Of a stretch of DNA of 64,000 nucleotides, positions 17,109-29,031 are shown in pieces. The notes under the pieces are model-generated. The model saw only the letters and a program-made list of their open reading frames with translations, was not told the DNA's origin and did no database searches. Position 1 is the stretch's first letter. Each line of letters starts with the position of its first letter. Source of the DNA: Vibrio sinaloensis DSM 21326 (GTDB lineage Bacteria; Pseudomonadota; Gammaproteobacteria; Enterobacterales; Vibrionaceae); the NCBI RefSeq assembly GCF_000189275.1, contig NZ_AEVT01000016.1:1-64000 (forward strand), in the 5' to 3' direction. Both the position numbers and the translations under genes were made by a program.

Positions 17109-20100
17109 CCAAAGTAGTACTGAAATGGTCGAAATGGCTGTCGATTAGCTTAGTGGGTTTCGCTCTGGTGTTGCTGCTTAGCATCAGTTTTTTGTTGTTC
17201 ACCCATTCGGGGTTGGGAACCATTTTGTGGGCTGCGGAAAAGTTTGTTCCTCAGCTTAAAGTCGAGGCTTATCAAGGTGCCTTGCTACCTAAATTTACTT
17301 TAAATAATGTCCAGTTTAATGACCCGGATCTGGGCATCGAGACTCAAGTTCGAACTGCGACTTTGTCCGTAACCCCAGCGTGTTTCACAGAGCCTGGCAT
17401 ATGTGTTGATGAATTGGCGGTTGATGGATTGCAGTTTTCTATGCCAGAGGTTGCCAGCTCGGGTGACACTCAAGAGGAACCTGCAAGCAACAGCAAGATA
17501 ACAACGCCGATTCCTATTCACGTTTCACGTATTGCACTGACGGATATGGACGTGGACGTTCTTGGTCATCGTATCGATTGGCAATCCTTCACTACTGGGT
17601 TGTCTTTTCAGGGCAACTTACTGCGCATTCATAAAACCGCACTCGATAAGCTGACGGTAGCGTTGGCTGAGAGCGAAGCCGAGCCTGAAGTGGCGCAGCC
17701 TAAAAATGCCTCAGAGCCAACCGCGATTGTTTTGCCTGATGTCGAGTTACCTTTGCAGATTGAAGTTGTTCGCTTGGACGTGAATGACTTTGAGTTAAAG
17801 CAGGCGCAACCTGTGATCGTTCATCACTTAGGCCTGGAAGCGAAAGCGGCTCAATCGAAGGTGAGCATTTCTACTCTTGAATTGGATATGCCGGAAGTGG
17901 AGGCGCATTTAACCTCAGAAGTGACTCTGCAGCAGGACTATCCACTCCAGCTTGAACTAAACGCGACGGTTAAAGAGCAGACAGCGAAAGGTCAGCGAGT
18001 TTCACTCTCCGCCACAGGCAGTGTGGCAGATCTGGCGCTGCACGCATCGCTGGGAGGCTTAGCCAAAGCGGATCTCAACGCTCAGCTCCAACCTCTCGAC
18101 CCGGATTTACCTTTTGATGTGCAGTTAAGTGATGGAGATGTGCAATGGCCACTGCATGGTCAGGGCGATTACTTTGTCCAGATAGATAAGCTGGCTGCCA
18201 ACGGCTCACTCAAAGGGTATCAAGTTGCATTAAATACTGCTGTGCAAGGAAAAGACTTGCCTGATTTGGACTTAGCGCTAAAGGGCAAAGGAGACCTAGA
18301 GCAGATTAACCTCAGCAAGTTGACGCTTAACACGCTAGGTGGTTCTGTGAACGGTGACGTAATGGCGAACTGGAAGCAGCCTGTTAACTGGGCCGCCAAT
18401 TTGTCTTTACGCGATATCCAGCCTGGCTTGCAATGGCCTGAAGCCGAAGGCAACCTCAGCGGTGTGCTTTCGACAACCGGATCTTTGACTGACGCTGGAG
18501 GTTGGCAAGTTGCGGTCAGTAAGCTGGATATTGATGGCATATTGCGCGAGTATCCTCTCAATGTTGAAGGGGCGTTAAATGCCTCTGATGTTGAAGGAAA
18601 AGGTAATCTAAAATTTGATACTTCGGGTTTAGTGTTATCGCATGGCCCAAACAGCGTGCTGGCCAAAGGTAAATTGACGGATCAGTGGCGAATGGATTTA
18701 TCGCTCGATCTGCCTGACTTAGCTAAGTCTGTTCCTGAACTGACCGGTAAGGCAATCGGAGATGTCAAACTGAGAGGGCCGCTAAAAGAGCCTCGAGTCA
18801 AATTGGCGTTAGATGTTGACTCTATAGACTGGCAACAGCAAGCGACCGTTAAGCACCTTACGCTTCAGGGTGAGGTTACACCGCTACCCGCACCCAGTGG
18901 TTATCTGAAGCTAGACGTAACAGGAGCCGCCTACCAAGATTATCTGATTGATGATGTTGCGCTCACTTTTGATGGTACAGAACAGTCGCATCAATTGACC
19001 TTAGATGTGGTGTCGAACATCGTATCAACTGATTTGAGCGTGTCTGGTTCGATCAAGAATAAGACTGACTTGGTCTGGCAAGGCGCACTAGAGCAAATGA
19101 CACTTTCCTCTCAGCAAGGCGAGTGGAAGCTGAATCAGCCAACCGCGCTTGGTTTTGAAATGGCGAGTAAGCAAGTTTCAGTGGCAGCTCACTGTTGGCT
19201 ACAAGCCGATTCTTCGCTGTGTTTAGAAAAAGACATCAAGGTTGGTGAAAACGGAGAGGCTAGCCTTGCTATTAAGCAGTTTGATTTTGAACAGGTGAAA
19301 TCGTTACTGCCGAAGAAGACAGAGCTGAACGGAGTAGCGAATGCCCAGCTATGGGCGAAGTGGGCCACAGATAGAGCGCCAGAAGTAAAAGTATCGTTGG
19401 AGCTGCCACAGGGCGGTGTGAAACAAAAAAGTGAGAAGCCACTGACGTTAGGTTGGGAGACCATTCGCCTCAATGCCAGCCTTAAGCAAGATAAACTAGA
19501 GGCCGATTGGCTGGTTGATATTAGTGACAATGGTGATATCACGGGACAAGTGACCATTCCTAATGTGGTGGTCGAAGATAAGCAGATTGATGGCAAGCTG
19601 AATTTATCAACCTTTAACCTTGATTTCTTAGCGCCACTTATCGGTGAGTACAGCCAGTTTAAGTCCAACATTACGACTGACTTAGCATTCAACGGGCCGT
19701 TGATGCAGCCGAAAGTTCAAGGTCAATTTCTGATCGATGACGTGTTACTGCATGGCGATATTTCACCGCTGCAAGTGGACTCAGGTCAGCTAGAAATCGA
19801 TTTTAATGGCTATAACGCCAAATTGTACTCAGCGCTAAACACCCCAGATGGTACGTTGCAACTGAATGGTGAGGCGATCTGGGAAGACTTAGCGAACTGG
19901 AGTACTCGATTACGAGTGTTTGCTGATGGCTTGAAAGTGGAAGTCCCACCGATGGCAAAACTCAAGGTTGTACCGGATATGACGATTTCGGCTTCGCCTA
20001 AGCAAGCCAAGATCGACGGTAATATCTCATTGCCTTGGGGGCGGATTGTGGTTGAAGAGTTACCGCCAAGTGCTATTGGGATTTCTCAAGATCAGGTGAT

Positions 20101-20857
20101 TCTGAACGCTGATTTGCAACCAGAAAGCAGTTTGGCTGAGATTCCGTTTGATGTGGAAACTAACATCAATATCTCTATCGGAGACGACTTCCAGCTAATG
20201 GCATTTGGCCTTGAGGGTGGGCTGTCTGGTCAGTTGAATGTGGCGCAGCGCGATAAAGGGCCATTTGTTACTGGTGAGGTGAATATCGTCGATGGGGCTT
20301 ATCAGTCGTTTGGGCAGGACTTGATCATCAAAGAAGGTAAGATTTTGATGAATGGACCTGTGGATCAGCCTTACGTGCAAATTACCGCAATTCGTAACCC
20401 AGATAACACCCAAGATGATGTGACCGCGGGTGTGAAGGTGAGTGGCCCGGCGACAGAACCCACGGTGACCATTTTCTCTGATCCCGCGATGTCTCAAGCG
20501 AATGCTCTGTCCTATCTACTGCGTGGTCGTGATATTGATGGCGAATCTGGTGGTAACACCATGACAACCACATTGATTGGCCTAAGCTTAGCGAAAACGG
20601 GACGTGTGGTTGGTGAAATTGGTGAAGCCTTTGGAGTTCAAGATCTTGAACTGGATACCGCAGGTTCAGGTGATGAGTCTCAGGTGACGGTGAGTGGTTA
20701 TGTGTTACCTGGCTTGCAAGTAAAATACGGGGTTGGTATTTTCGATTCTGTTGGCGAGTTTACGGTGCGCTATCGCTTGATGACGGATTTGTATGTGGAG
20801 GCCGTCACTGGCTTAAGCAGCGCGGTCGACTTGCTCTATCAGTTTGAGTTTAACTAA
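17105..20857 (+). CDS. tamB: Translocation and assembly module protein TamB
   Basis: AsmA-like bridge protein spanning the periplasm between inner membrane and TamA; implicated in outer-membrane biogenesis and phospholipid transport. The 1250-residue product has an N-terminal signal anchor (about 12-35), a very long run of beta-rich repeats forming a hydrophobic groove, and a C-terminal DUF490 domain (from about 1040) that contacts TamA. Length and domain order are normal. Overlaps tamA by 4 bases; ytfP follows 24 bases later. Confidence 0.95.
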   Translation: MTKVVLKWSKWLSISLVGFALVLLLSISFLLFTHSGLGTILWAAEKFVPQLKVEAYQGALLPKFTLNNVQFNDPDLGIETQVRTATLSVTPACFTEPGICVDELAVDGLQFSMPEVASSGDTQEEPASNSKITTPIPIHVSRIALTDMDVDVLGHRIDWQSFTTGLSFQGNLLRIHKTALDKLTVALAESEAEPEVAQPKNASEPTAIVLPDVELPLQIEVVRLDVNDFELKQAQPVIVHHLGLEAKAAQSKVSISTLELDMPEVEAHLTSEVTLQQDYPLQLELNATVKEQTAKGQRVSLSATGSVADLALHASLGGLAKADLNAQLQPLDPDLPFDVQLSDGDVQWPLHGQGDYFVQIDKLAANGSLKGYQVALNTAVQGKDLPDLDLALKGKGDLEQINLSKLTLNTLGGSVNGDVMANWKQPVNWAANLSLRDIQPGLQWPEAEGNLSGVLSTTGSLTDAGGWQVAVSKLDIDGILREYPLNVEGALNASDVEGKGNLKFDTSGLVLSHGPNSVLAKGKLTDQWRMDLSLDLPDLAKSVPELTGKAIGDVKLRGPLKEPRVKLALDVDSIDWQQQATVKHLTLQGEVTPLPAPSGYLKLDVTGAAYQDYLIDDVALTFDGTEQSHQLTLDVVSNIVSTDLSVSGSIKNKTDLVWQGALEQMTLSSQQGEWKLNQPTALGFEMASKQVSVAAHCWLQADSSLCLEKDIKVGENGEASLAIKQFDFEQVKSLLPKKTELNGVANAQLWAKWATDRAPEVKVSLELPQGGVKQKSEKPLTLGWETIRLNASLKQDKLEADWLVDISDNGDITGQVTIPNVVVEDKQIDGKLNLSTFNLDFLAPLIGEYSQFKSNITTDLAFNGPLMQPKVQGQFLIDDVLLHGDISPLQVDSGQLEIDFNGYNAKLYSALNTPDGTLQLNGEAIWEDLANWSTRLRVFADGLKVEVPPMAKLKVVPDMTISASPKQAKIDGNISLPWGRIVVEELPPSAIGISQDQVILNADLQPESSLAEIPFDVETNINISIGDDFQLMAFGLEGGLSGQLNVAQRDKGPFVTGEVNIVDGAYQSFGQDLIIKEGKILMNGPVDQPYVQITAIRNPDNTQDDVTAGVKVSGPATEPTVTIFSDPAMSQANALSYLLRGRDIDGESGGNTMTTTLIGLSLAKTGRVVGEIGEAFGVQDLELDTAGSGDESQVTVSGYVLPGLQVKYGVGIFDSVGEFTVRYRLMTDLYVEAVTGLSSAVDLLYQFEFN

Positions 20858-20881
20858 ATGGAAAAGAGGTCAGGGAAGACG

Positions 20882-21229
20882 ATGCAACATTTACTGTTTG
20901 TTTATGGCACCTTGCGTAAAGGGGAAAGTAATCAGGGCTTTTTGGCGCAGTCTGAGTTTTTAGGGCGTCACGAGACCTTACCTGAATACGCCTTGTATGA
21001 CCTTGGACCGTACCCGGCAGTGACCGAAGGACATAGCTCGATTGTCGGTGAAGTGTATTTGATCGATGATGCCACCTTAGCGCGTATTGATGAGTTAGAG
21101 GATGTGCCAGTGGAATATCGTCGGGAGCAGATCGATACTCCGTTTGGTCAAGCGTGGATATACTTGTATCAAGATACCAGTCAGCTTGATGTGTTGCTCT
21201 CATCGGGAGATTGGTGCCAAAAGGTGTAA
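20882..21229 (+). CDS. ytfP: Gamma-glutamylcyclotransferase-like protein YtfP
   Basis: GGCT-fold protein of 115 residues. The substrate-binding YGTLRKG motif is at residues 8-14, and the catalytic-type acidic residue lies in ARIDELEDVP. The start at 20882 is chosen over 20858 since the domain begins almost at once and AGGGA precedes it. Family members act on gamma-glutamyl amines or related compounds, but the substrate of YtfP is not established. It closes the tamA-tamB-ytfP operon ahead of a terminator. Confidence 0.85.
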   Translation: MQHLLFVYGTLRKGESNQGFLAQSEFLGRHETLPEYALYDLGPYPAVTEGHSSIVGEVYLIDDATLARIDELEDVPVEYRREQIDTPFGQAWIYLYQDTSQLDVLLSSGDWCQKV

Positions 21230-21315
21230 GCTCTCACTGTTGGGGAAGGTTCGATGAATAGGTGAATTGCAGTGAGTGTTACTGTTTTATTGGCAATTCG
21301 ACCGCCGGACGCATC

Positions 21316-21347
21316 TAAAAAAGCCCGCTCATCGCAGCGGGCTTTTT
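21316..21347. terminator. Terminator between ytfP and ppa
   Basis: Stem AAAAGCCCGCT with AGCGGGCTTTT and a 6-base loop, flanked by A and T runs, so active from both sides. Confidence 0.9.
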
Positions 21348-21375
21348 GGATCTCACTATGCGAATTATATCGCGG

Positions 21376-21903
21376 CTATTTTTGAGCACGCTCGTAAGAC
21401 TCAAGGATTTCTTGACGAGCCGCGGCAACATCTTCCCAGCCGTCGACTTTAACCCATTTGCCTGATTCAAGCTCTTTGTAGCGCTCGAAGAAGTGTGTGA
21501 TTTGCGCTTTTAGAAGCTCTGGAATATCGCCTACATCTTGAATGTGGTCGTATTCTTTCGATAGTTTGGAATGCGGTACGGCAACTACTTTTGCATCTTC
21601 ACCTGACTCATCGGTCATTTTCAGTACCCCAACAGGGCGACAACGGATTACCGAACCTGGCATTAGAGGGTGTGGTGTCGGAACCAATACATCGACAGGG
21701 TCGCCGTCTAAAGAAAGTGTATGGTTTACGTAACCGTAGTTACATGGGTAGAACATAGGAGCTGACATAAAGCGGTCGACGAACACGGCGCCTGAGTCTT
21801 TGTCGACTTCATATTTGATTGGGTCTGCATTTGCAGGGATTTCGATGACCACATAGATATCATCAGGAAGAGATTTACCTGCAGGTACATTGTTTAAGCT
21901 CAT
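21376..21903 (-). CDS. ppa: Inorganic pyrophosphatase (class A)
   Basis: Hydrolyses pyrophosphate to phosphate, pulling biosynthetic reactions forward. The 175-residue protein has the class A signature DGDPVDVLV with metal-binding aspartates, the substrate-binding KYEVDKDSG and FYPCNYGYV segments, and the normal family length. Monocistronic on the minus strand, with convergent ytfP sharing its terminator. Confidence 0.97.
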   Translation of the reverse strand: MSLNNVPAGKSLPDDIYVVIEIPANADPIKYEVDKDSGAVFVDRFMSAPMFYPCNYGYVNHTLSLDGDPVDVLVPTPHPLMPGSVIRCRPVGVLKMTDESGEDAKVVAVPHSKLSKEYDHIQDVGDIPELLKAQITHFFERYKELESGKWVKVDGWEDVAAARQEILESYERAQK

Positions 21904-22050
21904 TGCTAAAGTTCCTTTTAAGTATCTTTCTCCAAAGAGAAGTAAGGGCTGAAAAATTAACCGAAATACCTTACTAATAAACTCGGTTTTTTGTAAACGG
22001 ATAAGTCGGGATTTTGCTCAAGAAAATCGCAATATCCTGTATCAAAGACT

Positions 22051-22079
22051 AAAAAGGCGCTCAATGAGCGCCTTTTTAT
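22051..22079 (-). terminator. fbp terminator
   Basis: Stem AAAAAGGCGCT (22051-22061) with AGCGCCTTTTT (22067-22077), 5-base loop. The A run on the plus strand gives the minus-strand transcript its U tract. Confidence 0.88.
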
Positions 22080-22085
22080 GATGGA

Positions 22086-23411
<1,326 letters not shown>

Positions 23412-24779
23412 ATGCATATTCATATCTTAGGTATTTGTGGCACATTTATGGGCGGTGCTGCAATTTTAGCGCGCCAGCTTGGACACAAAGTGACGGGCAG
23501 CGATGCCAATGTCTACCCACCAATGAGTACGCTGTTAGAATCGCAAGGTATTGAAATAATAGAAGGATTTGACCCGTCCCAACTTTCTCCTCAACCCGAT
23601 CTTGTGGTGATCGGCAATGCCATGAGCCGCGGGAACCCTTGTGTCGAACATGTGCTGAATAGCAATCTGCGTTATACCTCGGGTCCGCAATGGTTACAGG
23701 AATTTTTACTGCATGATCGTTGGGTTTTGGCTGTATCAGGGACTCATGGCAAAACCACCACATCAAGCATGTTAGCTTGGATCTTGGAAGATTGTGGCTA
23801 TCAACCTGGTTTCTTGGTCGGCGGCGTGCTTGGCAACTTTGGTGTATCGGCTCGCTTAGGCGAAAGCATGTTCTTTGTCGTTGAAGCGGATGAATACGAC
23901 AGTGCTTTTTTCGACAAGCGTTCTAAGTTTGTCCACTATCACCCCCGTACCTTAGTGATGAACAACCTTGAGTTCGACCATGCGGACATCTTCGATGATT
24001 TGGAAGCGATAAAACGTCAATTTCACCATCTGGTTCGCACTGTACCAGGCAACGGACGTATATTGGCACCCAAGCATGAAGCGGCCATCAGCGACGTCCT
24101 TGAGCGAGGCTGTTGGAGTGAAACCGAATTTAGTGGTGAGCAAAGTGAATGGCAAGCTGAGAAGCTGAGTGCCGATGGCTCTCAATTCAAGGTGTACTTC
24201 CAAGCCAAAGCGGTTGGCGTGGTGAATTGGGATTTGGTGGGAGATCATAACGTCAATAATGCTCTGATGGCGATTGCGGCGGCTCGACATGTCGGTGTAA
24301 CCCCCGATTTGGCTTGTGATTCTTTAGCTAAGTTTATTAGTACTAAACGCCGTTTGGAGCTCAAAGGCGAAGTTCATGGTGTTACGGTTTATGATGACTT
24401 TGCCCATCACCCAACGGCGATTGAACTAACCTTAGACGGATTACGTAACAAGGTCGGTCAAAATAGAATTTTAGCGGTATTAGAGCCGCGCAGTGCGACC
24501 ATGAAGCGTGGGGTGCATAAAGAGACTCTCGCCGCGTCACTGGATGCTGCGGATGCCGTTTTCCTTTATCAGCCCGATGCGATTGATTGGTCGGTTGAAG
24601 AGGTTGCCCATCAGTGTCGTCAACCTGCCTATAGCTCGTCTCAGATTGATGAGCTTGTCTCAATGATCATTGACCAAGCGAAGCCGGGTGATCAGATATT
24701 GGTGATGAGCAATGGTGGTTTTGAAGGCATTCATGGCAAGCTGTTAGATAAACTCGCTGACAAGAATACCCAAGGATAA
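23412..24779 (+). CDS. mpl: UDP-N-acetylmuramate:L-alanyl-gamma-D-glutamyl-meso-diaminopimelate ligase
   Basis: Recycles murein tripeptide by ligating it to UDP-MurNAc. The 455-residue protein starts [21 protein letters not shown] (dinucleotide-like fold) and has the ATP motif [12 protein letters not shown] near residue 113, [16 protein letters not shown], the [16 protein letters not shown] motif and a C-terminal Mur ligase domain. These mark Mpl rather than MurC. ubiX follows 11 bases later, so the two are co-transcribed. Confidence 0.96.
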   Translation: MHIHILGICGTFMGGAAILARQLGHKVTGSDANVYPPMSTLLESQGIEIIEGFDPSQLSPQPDLVVIGNAMSRGNPCVEHVLNSNLRYTSGPQWLQEFLLHDRWVLAVSGTHGKTTTSSMLAWILEDCGYQPGFLVGGVLGNFGVSARLGESMFFVVEADEYDSAFFDKRSKFVHYHPRTLVMNNLEFDHADIFDDLEAIKRQFHHLVRTVPGNGRILAPKHEAAISDVLERGCWSETEFSGEQSEWQAEKLSADGSQFKVYFQAKAVGVVNWDLVGDHNVNNALMAIAAARHVGVTPDLACDSLAKFISTKRRLELKGEVHGVTVYDDFAHHPTAIELTLDGLRNKVGQNRILAVLEPRSATMKRGVHKETLAASLDAADAVFLYQPDAIDWSVEEVAHQCRQPAYSSSQIDELVSMIIDQAKPGDQILVMSNGGFEGIHGKLLDKLADKNTQG

Positions 24780-24790
24780 GAAGTACCTGC

Positions 24791-25417
24791 ATGAACAACA
24801 AACAACAAGCGATTACTCTCGCCTTTACTGGTGCCTCTGGCGCGCCATACGGATTGCGCCTTTTAGAGTGTCTGATTGCGGCTGATTATCAAGTTTATCT
24901 GCTTATTTCATCAGCGGCGCGAGTGGTGTTAGCGACTGAGCATGGTCTGAAGTTATCGGCTAACCCTGAAGCAGCAAAACAAGCCTTGGTTGAACACTTA
25001 AACTGTGATGCTGACAAGTTGATGGTGTGCGGTAAGGATGATTGGTTCTCCCCGGTCGCCTCGGGTTCGGCGGCTCCCAAGCAGATGGTGGTGTGTCCTT
25101 GTTCGGCAGGCAGCGTGGCGGCGATCGCTCATGGGATGTCTGATAACCTGATTGAGCGCGCGGCAGATGTTGTAATGAAAGAGCGTGGCCAATTGCTGCT
25201 GGTGGTTCGTGAGACGCCGTTTTCAACCTTGCATTTAGAGAACATGCACAAGTTGTCGCAAATGGGCGTCACGATTATGCCTGCGGCGCCGGGATTCTAT
25301 CACCAACCTAAATCAATTGATGACCTGGTAGACTTTATGGTGGCGCGCATTCTTGATCACTTAGGGGTCGAGCAAGGATTAGTGCCACGTTGGGGGTACG
25401 ATCAGCGCAACTCATAG
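24791..25417 (+). CDS. ubiX: Flavin prenyltransferase UbiX
   Basis: Makes prenylated FMN, the cofactor of the decarboxylase UbiD in ubiquinone synthesis. The 208-residue protein has the FMN-binding start [38 protein letters not shown], and [17 protein letters not shown] with the catalytic residues. Normal length. It is encoded directly after mpl and followed by the TPP riboswitch region of the thi operon. Confidence 0.95.
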   Translation: MNNKQQAITLAFTGASGAPYGLRLLECLIAADYQVYLLISSAARVVLATEHGLKLSANPEAAKQALVEHLNCDADKLMVCGKDDWFSPVASGSAAPKQMVVCPCSAGSVAAIAHGMSDNLIERAADVVMKERGQLLLVVRETPFSTLHLENMHKLSQMGVTIMPAAPGFYHQPKSIDDLVDFMVARILDHLGVEQGLVPRWGYDQRNS

Positions 25418-25463
25418 ACACGCTAGCTATTGAGTCTCATAACTATTACAATTTGGCCGTTAC

Positions 25464-25563
25464 TCATCGGGGAGCTATTGAGCCTGCTTATAGTGGTTCA
25501 AGCTGAGATCGACACCAAGTCGGGACCCGTGGACCTGAACCAGATAATGCTGGCGTAGGAATT
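25464..25563 (+). promoter_or_regulatory. TPP riboswitch (THI element) controlling thiBPQ
   Basis: Contains the conserved elements TCGGGGAGC, GCTGAGATC, ACCCGTGGACCTGA and CAGATAATGCTGGCGTAGGA in order, which together define the thiamine pyrophosphate aptamer. thiB starts 69 bases downstream. The spacing to the ribosome site suggests translational or attenuation control; the expression platform was not resolved. Confidence 0.96.
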
Positions 25564-25631
25564 GAGTTTGGATTTATCAGTCAGATACCTCCCTCAAACC
25601 CTGTGCCGCTCACACAAGGAGAGAGCGAGCA

Positions 25632-26639
25632 GTGAAAACCACTCTAAGCACCATTTCTTTAAGCGCTATCGCCCTAGCGACACTTTCATCATTCTCTGCC
25701 ATTGCTGCAGACAATACGCTAACGGTGTATACCTACGATTCATTTGCAGCAGATTGGGGCCCAGGTCCGGTTGTTGAAAAAGCTTTCGAAGCCAAATGTG
25801 GTTGTGACATTAATTTTGTCGCACTTGATGATGGCGTTTCTATCTTAAACCGCTTGCGTTTGGAAGGCGGTAACAGCAAAGCTGATGTTGTGCTTGGTCT
25901 CGACAACAACCTGATGGCTGAAGCGAAAAAAACGGGCCTTTTGGCCGAACATAGCGTTGATACTTCGTCGGTGACTTTGCCAAACGGTTGGAGTGACAAG
26001 ACGTTTGTACCGTATGATTTTGGTTACTTTGCGTTTGTCTACAATAAAGACAAGTTAGCGAACCCGCCAAAAAGCTTAAAAGAGTTGGTAGAGTCACGCG
26101 ACGACCTCAAAGTGATCTATCAAGATCCGCGTACATCGACGCCAGGCCAAGGTCTGATGTTATGGATGAAGTCTGTTTACGGTGATGATGTTAGCCAAGC
26201 ATGGAAACAGCTGGCGAAGAAAACGGTGACTGTGACGAAAGGTTGGTCTGAAGCTTACTCTATGTTCCTTGAAGGCGAGTCTGATTTAGTACTGTCTTAC
26301 ACCACGTCGCCTGCTTACCATTTGATTGCCGAAAACGATGCGAAGTACGCCGCGGCAGACTTTACTGAAGGCCACTATACTCAAGTTGAAGTGGCCGCTA
26401 AAGTGAAAGGTTCAAGCAACGACAAGCTGGCGGATGAATTTATGAGCTTTATCCTCAGTGATGAGTTCCAATCAGCGATGCCAACCGGTAACTGGATGTA
26501 CCCAGTGACCAATGTTGAACTGCCAAAAGGTTTTGAAACGCTTTCTGTGCCTAGCCAAGCGTTGAGTTTTAGCGCTGATGAAGTCGCGCAAAGTCGTAAG
26601 GCTTGGATTCGTGAATGGCAAAGCGCGTTGACTTTCTAA
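25632..26639 (+). CDS. thiB: Thiamine ABC transporter substrate-binding protein ThiB
   Basis: Periplasmic binding protein for thiamine, TMP and TPP. The 335-residue precursor has a signal peptide ending at IAA-D and the family motifs LTVYTYDSFAADWGPGP and VLSYTTSPAYH. It starts at GTG 25632 with a strong AAGGAGAG upstream. First gene of the TPP-riboswitch-controlled thiBPQ operon, with thiP 9 bases downstream. Confidence 0.95.
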   Translation: MKTTLSTISLSAIALATLSSFSAIAADNTLTVYTYDSFAADWGPGPVVEKAFEAKCGCDINFVALDDGVSILNRLRLEGGNSKADVVLGLDNNLMAEAKKTGLLAEHSVDTSSVTLPNGWSDKTFVPYDFGYFAFVYNKDKLANPPKSLKELVESRDDLKVIYQDPRTSTPGQGLMLWMKSVYGDDVSQAWKQLAKKTVTVTKGWSEAYSMFLEGESDLVLSYTTSPAYHLIAENDAKYAAADFTEGHYTQVEVAAKVKGSSNDKLADEFMSFILSDEFQSAMPTGNWMYPVTNVELPKGFETLSVPSQALSFSADEVAQSRKAWIREWQSALTF

Positions 26640-26648
26640 GGCTCTCTC

Positions 26649-28253
26649 TTGCGTAAGACACCCGTCATTGGTATTTGGGTCGCGATATTTATCGCGGCCT
26701 TTGTTATTTCTGCTCTCTCTGCTTTGATGATAAATGCAGAAGCGCTCAATATCAGCCAAATCTGGCATGACCCTTACTACCGTCATGTGACCAAGTTTAG
26801 TTTTTATCAATCTTCTCTGTCGACCATACTCAGCGTTGGTCTTGCGATTCCTGTCGCGCATGCTTTGTCGCGGCGACAGTTCTTAGGTAAACAACTGCTA
26901 CTAAAATTGTTTGCTACCACGCTGGTACTTCCTGTATTGGTCGGGGTATTTGGCTTACTCGCCATCTATGGTAACAGCGGTCTAATGGCGAATGTGTTCC
27001 AGTGGTTCGACAGCAAGTTACCTTTCTCCATCTATGGCCTAAATGGCATTTTACTTGCGCATGTCTTTTTCAACTTACCTTATGCGACAAGGTTGTTGCT
27101 GCAATCACTCGATGCTATCCCTCAGGAGCAACATAAGCTGTGCGCGCATTTAGGTATGGGGCATTGGGATAAATTTCGCTGGATAGAGTGGCCGCGCTTA
27201 CGCCAGCAACTGCCTCACGTAAGTGGGTTAGTCTTTATGCTTTGCTTTACCAGTTTCGCGACTGTGATGGCTTTGGGCGGAGGTCCTAAGTCCACCACCA
27301 TTGAATTGGCCATCTATCAGGCGATCAAGTTCGATTTTGACTTACAAGCGGGGGCCTTGCTCGCTATCTGGCAGATGTTGTTATGTGGTGTGATGGCCTT
27401 AAGCATTCAGCGCCTTGCGAAACCCATGGCGGTTGCTAGTGGCTCTCAAGCAAGTAATAGGTATCTATCCAAAGACTCTAGGTTGGCGAAATGCTGGGAT
27501 TGGAGTTGGATTGGAGGAGCCATTTTACTGGTGCTTCCACCTCTGCTTATGGTGATACTCAGTGGACTGAATAAGGAAGTATTGAATGTGCTCAGAGACA
27601 GTCGCTTCTGGCTTGCATTTTGGGCGTCGATTAAAGTCGCCACGTTTGCGAGTCTTTTAGCTTTGATGGCTGGGGTTGCGATTTTGCTGACTAGCCGCCG
27701 TTTGCGTCTCAACAATAAAGCGAAGCGAGCGGATCATATAGAGCTGATTGGCACCATCATTTTGGTGACACCCGGTTTGGTTATTTCGACAGGGCTTTTC
27801 TTACTTCTGCGTTCGTTTACCGATGTGTTTAGCTTAGCGTTTTTTGTGGTTGTGGCAGTCAATGCACTGATGGGGTTACCTTATGTAATTAAAACCCTAT
27901 CTCAGCCAATGCTGCACATTGAACAACAGTATCAATATGTGTGCGCCAGCTTGGGAATGAAAGGCTGGCAACGTTTCAAAGTGGTGGAATGGACAGCGTT
28001 GAAAAAGCCGCTTGCTCATGCGTTTGCTATTAGTTTTATGTTCGCTATTGGCGATTTAAGCGCGGTGGCCTTGTTTGGCAGTCAAGAGTTTCGTACTTTG
28101 CCGCTCTATCTTTTTCAGCTACTTGGTAGCTATCAGATGGATGCTGCGGCTGTGGTGTCTGTGACCTTATTGGTGCTAAGTATTGGCTGTTTTACTCTGA
28201 TTGAAACCTTGTTCAAAGTGAATAAGAAGGTGACGTATGCTGACACTGAATAA
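26649..28253 (+). CDS. thiP: Thiamine ABC transporter permease ThiP
   Basis: Inner-membrane permease made of two fused BPD-type halves, about 12 predicted helices over 534 residues. The two EAA-loop regions are visible around CAHLGMGHWDKFRWIEWPRL and CASLGMKGWQRFKVVEWTAL. It begins at a TTG (26649), preceded by AAGG; no better ATG gives a full first helix. thiQ starts inside its 3' end with a 17-base overlap. Confidence 0.92.
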   Translation: MRKTPVIGIWVAIFIAAFVISALSALMINAEALNISQIWHDPYYRHVTKFSFYQSSLSTILSVGLAIPVAHALSRRQFLGKQLLLKLFATTLVLPVLVGVFGLLAIYGNSGLMANVFQWFDSKLPFSIYGLNGILLAHVFFNLPYATRLLLQSLDAIPQEQHKLCAHLGMGHWDKFRWIEWPRLRQQLPHVSGLVFMLCFTSFATVMALGGGPKSTTIELAIYQAIKFDFDLQAGALLAIWQMLLCGVMALSIQRLAKPMAVASGSQASNRYLSKDSRLAKCWDWSWIGGAILLVLPPLLMVILSGLNKEVLNVLRDSRFWLAFWASIKVATFASLLALMAGVAILLTSRRLRLNNKAKRADHIELIGTIILVTPGLVISTGLFLLLRSFTDVFSLAFFVVVAVNALMGLPYVIKTLSQPMLHIEQQYQYVCASLGMKGWQRFKVVEWTALKKPLAHAFAISFMFAIGDLSAVALFGSQEFRTLPLYLFQLLGSYQMDAAAVVSVTLLVLSIGCFTLIETLFKVNKKVTYADTE

Positions 28254-28941
28254 AGTCGATTATTACTACCACAATGAGTTGTTTCATTTTGATGTGGAGG
28301 TGAAACAAGGCTCAATTGTCGCTCTTATGGGGCCAAGTGGGGCGGGGAAATCGACGCTGCTTGCTTTGGTTGCTGGCTTTATCGAACCAGTGAAGGGGTC
28401 GATCACTTCAGATGGGCAAGAGTTGGTGGGTCTAGCTCCTCATCAACGGCCCTTTGCAATGTTGTTTCAAGAACATAATCTCTTCGCACATTTAACTGTG
28501 CGCCAGAATATAGGTTTGGGCTTACACCCAGGATTGAAGCTGACCGCAGCGCAGAGCAAACAGGTTGAGCTGGCAGCTAAGCAGGTCGGCGTTGATGAGT
28601 ATTTAGACCGACTGCCGGAACAGCTATCTGGCGGGCAAAGGCAGAGGGTTGCGCTGGCTCGATGTTTTGTTCAGCCTCATCCGGTTTGGTTGCTAGATGA
28701 ACCTTTTTCAGCGTTGGATCCTATTTTGAGAGAAGAGATGTTGGGATTGGTGGCAAACCTAGCCAATGAGCGTGATATTACGGTGCTAATGGTGACGCAC
28801 CATATCAGTGATGCAAAAGCAATCGCTAGCGATTTTATCTTTGTGGCTGGAGGTCACGTTGAAGTTGCGGGCGGAATCAATCAGCTCTCTTCACGCCATT
28901 CCAATTCAGCGTTAAGTGCCTTTGTCCGTGCTAGCGAATAA
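28237..28941 (+). CDS. thiQ: Thiamine ABC transporter ATP-binding protein ThiQ
   Basis: ATPase of the thiamine importer, 234 residues. Walker A GPSGAGKST (about 32-40), Q-loop AMLFQEHNLF, signature LSGGQRQRVALAR, Walker B VWLLDEPFSALDP and the H-loop in VTHH are all intact. Last gene of the operon, followed by a terminator. Confidence 0.95.
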   Translation: MLTLNKVDYYYHNELFHFDVEVKQGSIVALMGPSGAGKSTLLALVAGFIEPVKGSITSDGQELVGLAPHQRPFAMLFQEHNLFAHLTVRQNIGLGLHPGLKLTAAQSKQVELAAKQVGVDEYLDRLPEQLSGGQRQRVALARCFVQPHPVWLLDEPFSALDPILREEMLGLVANLANERDITVLMVTHHISDAKAIASDFIFVAGGHVEVAGGINQLSSRHSNSALSAFVRASE

Positions 28942-28982
28942 TGGGGCTAACGGGTAGCCCATTAGGCTCTTGAAAGTAAAAT

Positions 28983-29012
28983 AAAGGGTTGGCATAGAAT
29001 GCCAACCCTTTT
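28983..29012. terminator. Terminator between thiQ and yjgA
   Basis: Thirteen-bp perfect stem AAAGGGTTGGCAT / ATGCCAACCCTTT with a 3-base loop. Works for convergent genes. Its stem is almost identical to the one at 31056-31084. Confidence 0.9.
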
Positions 29013-29031
29013 AAATACCTCGCACTTATCG

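Noticed and set aside
28649..28900. Possible antibiotic or defence ABC gene near thiQ
   Set aside because: All motifs and context fit ThiQ; no extra gene present.
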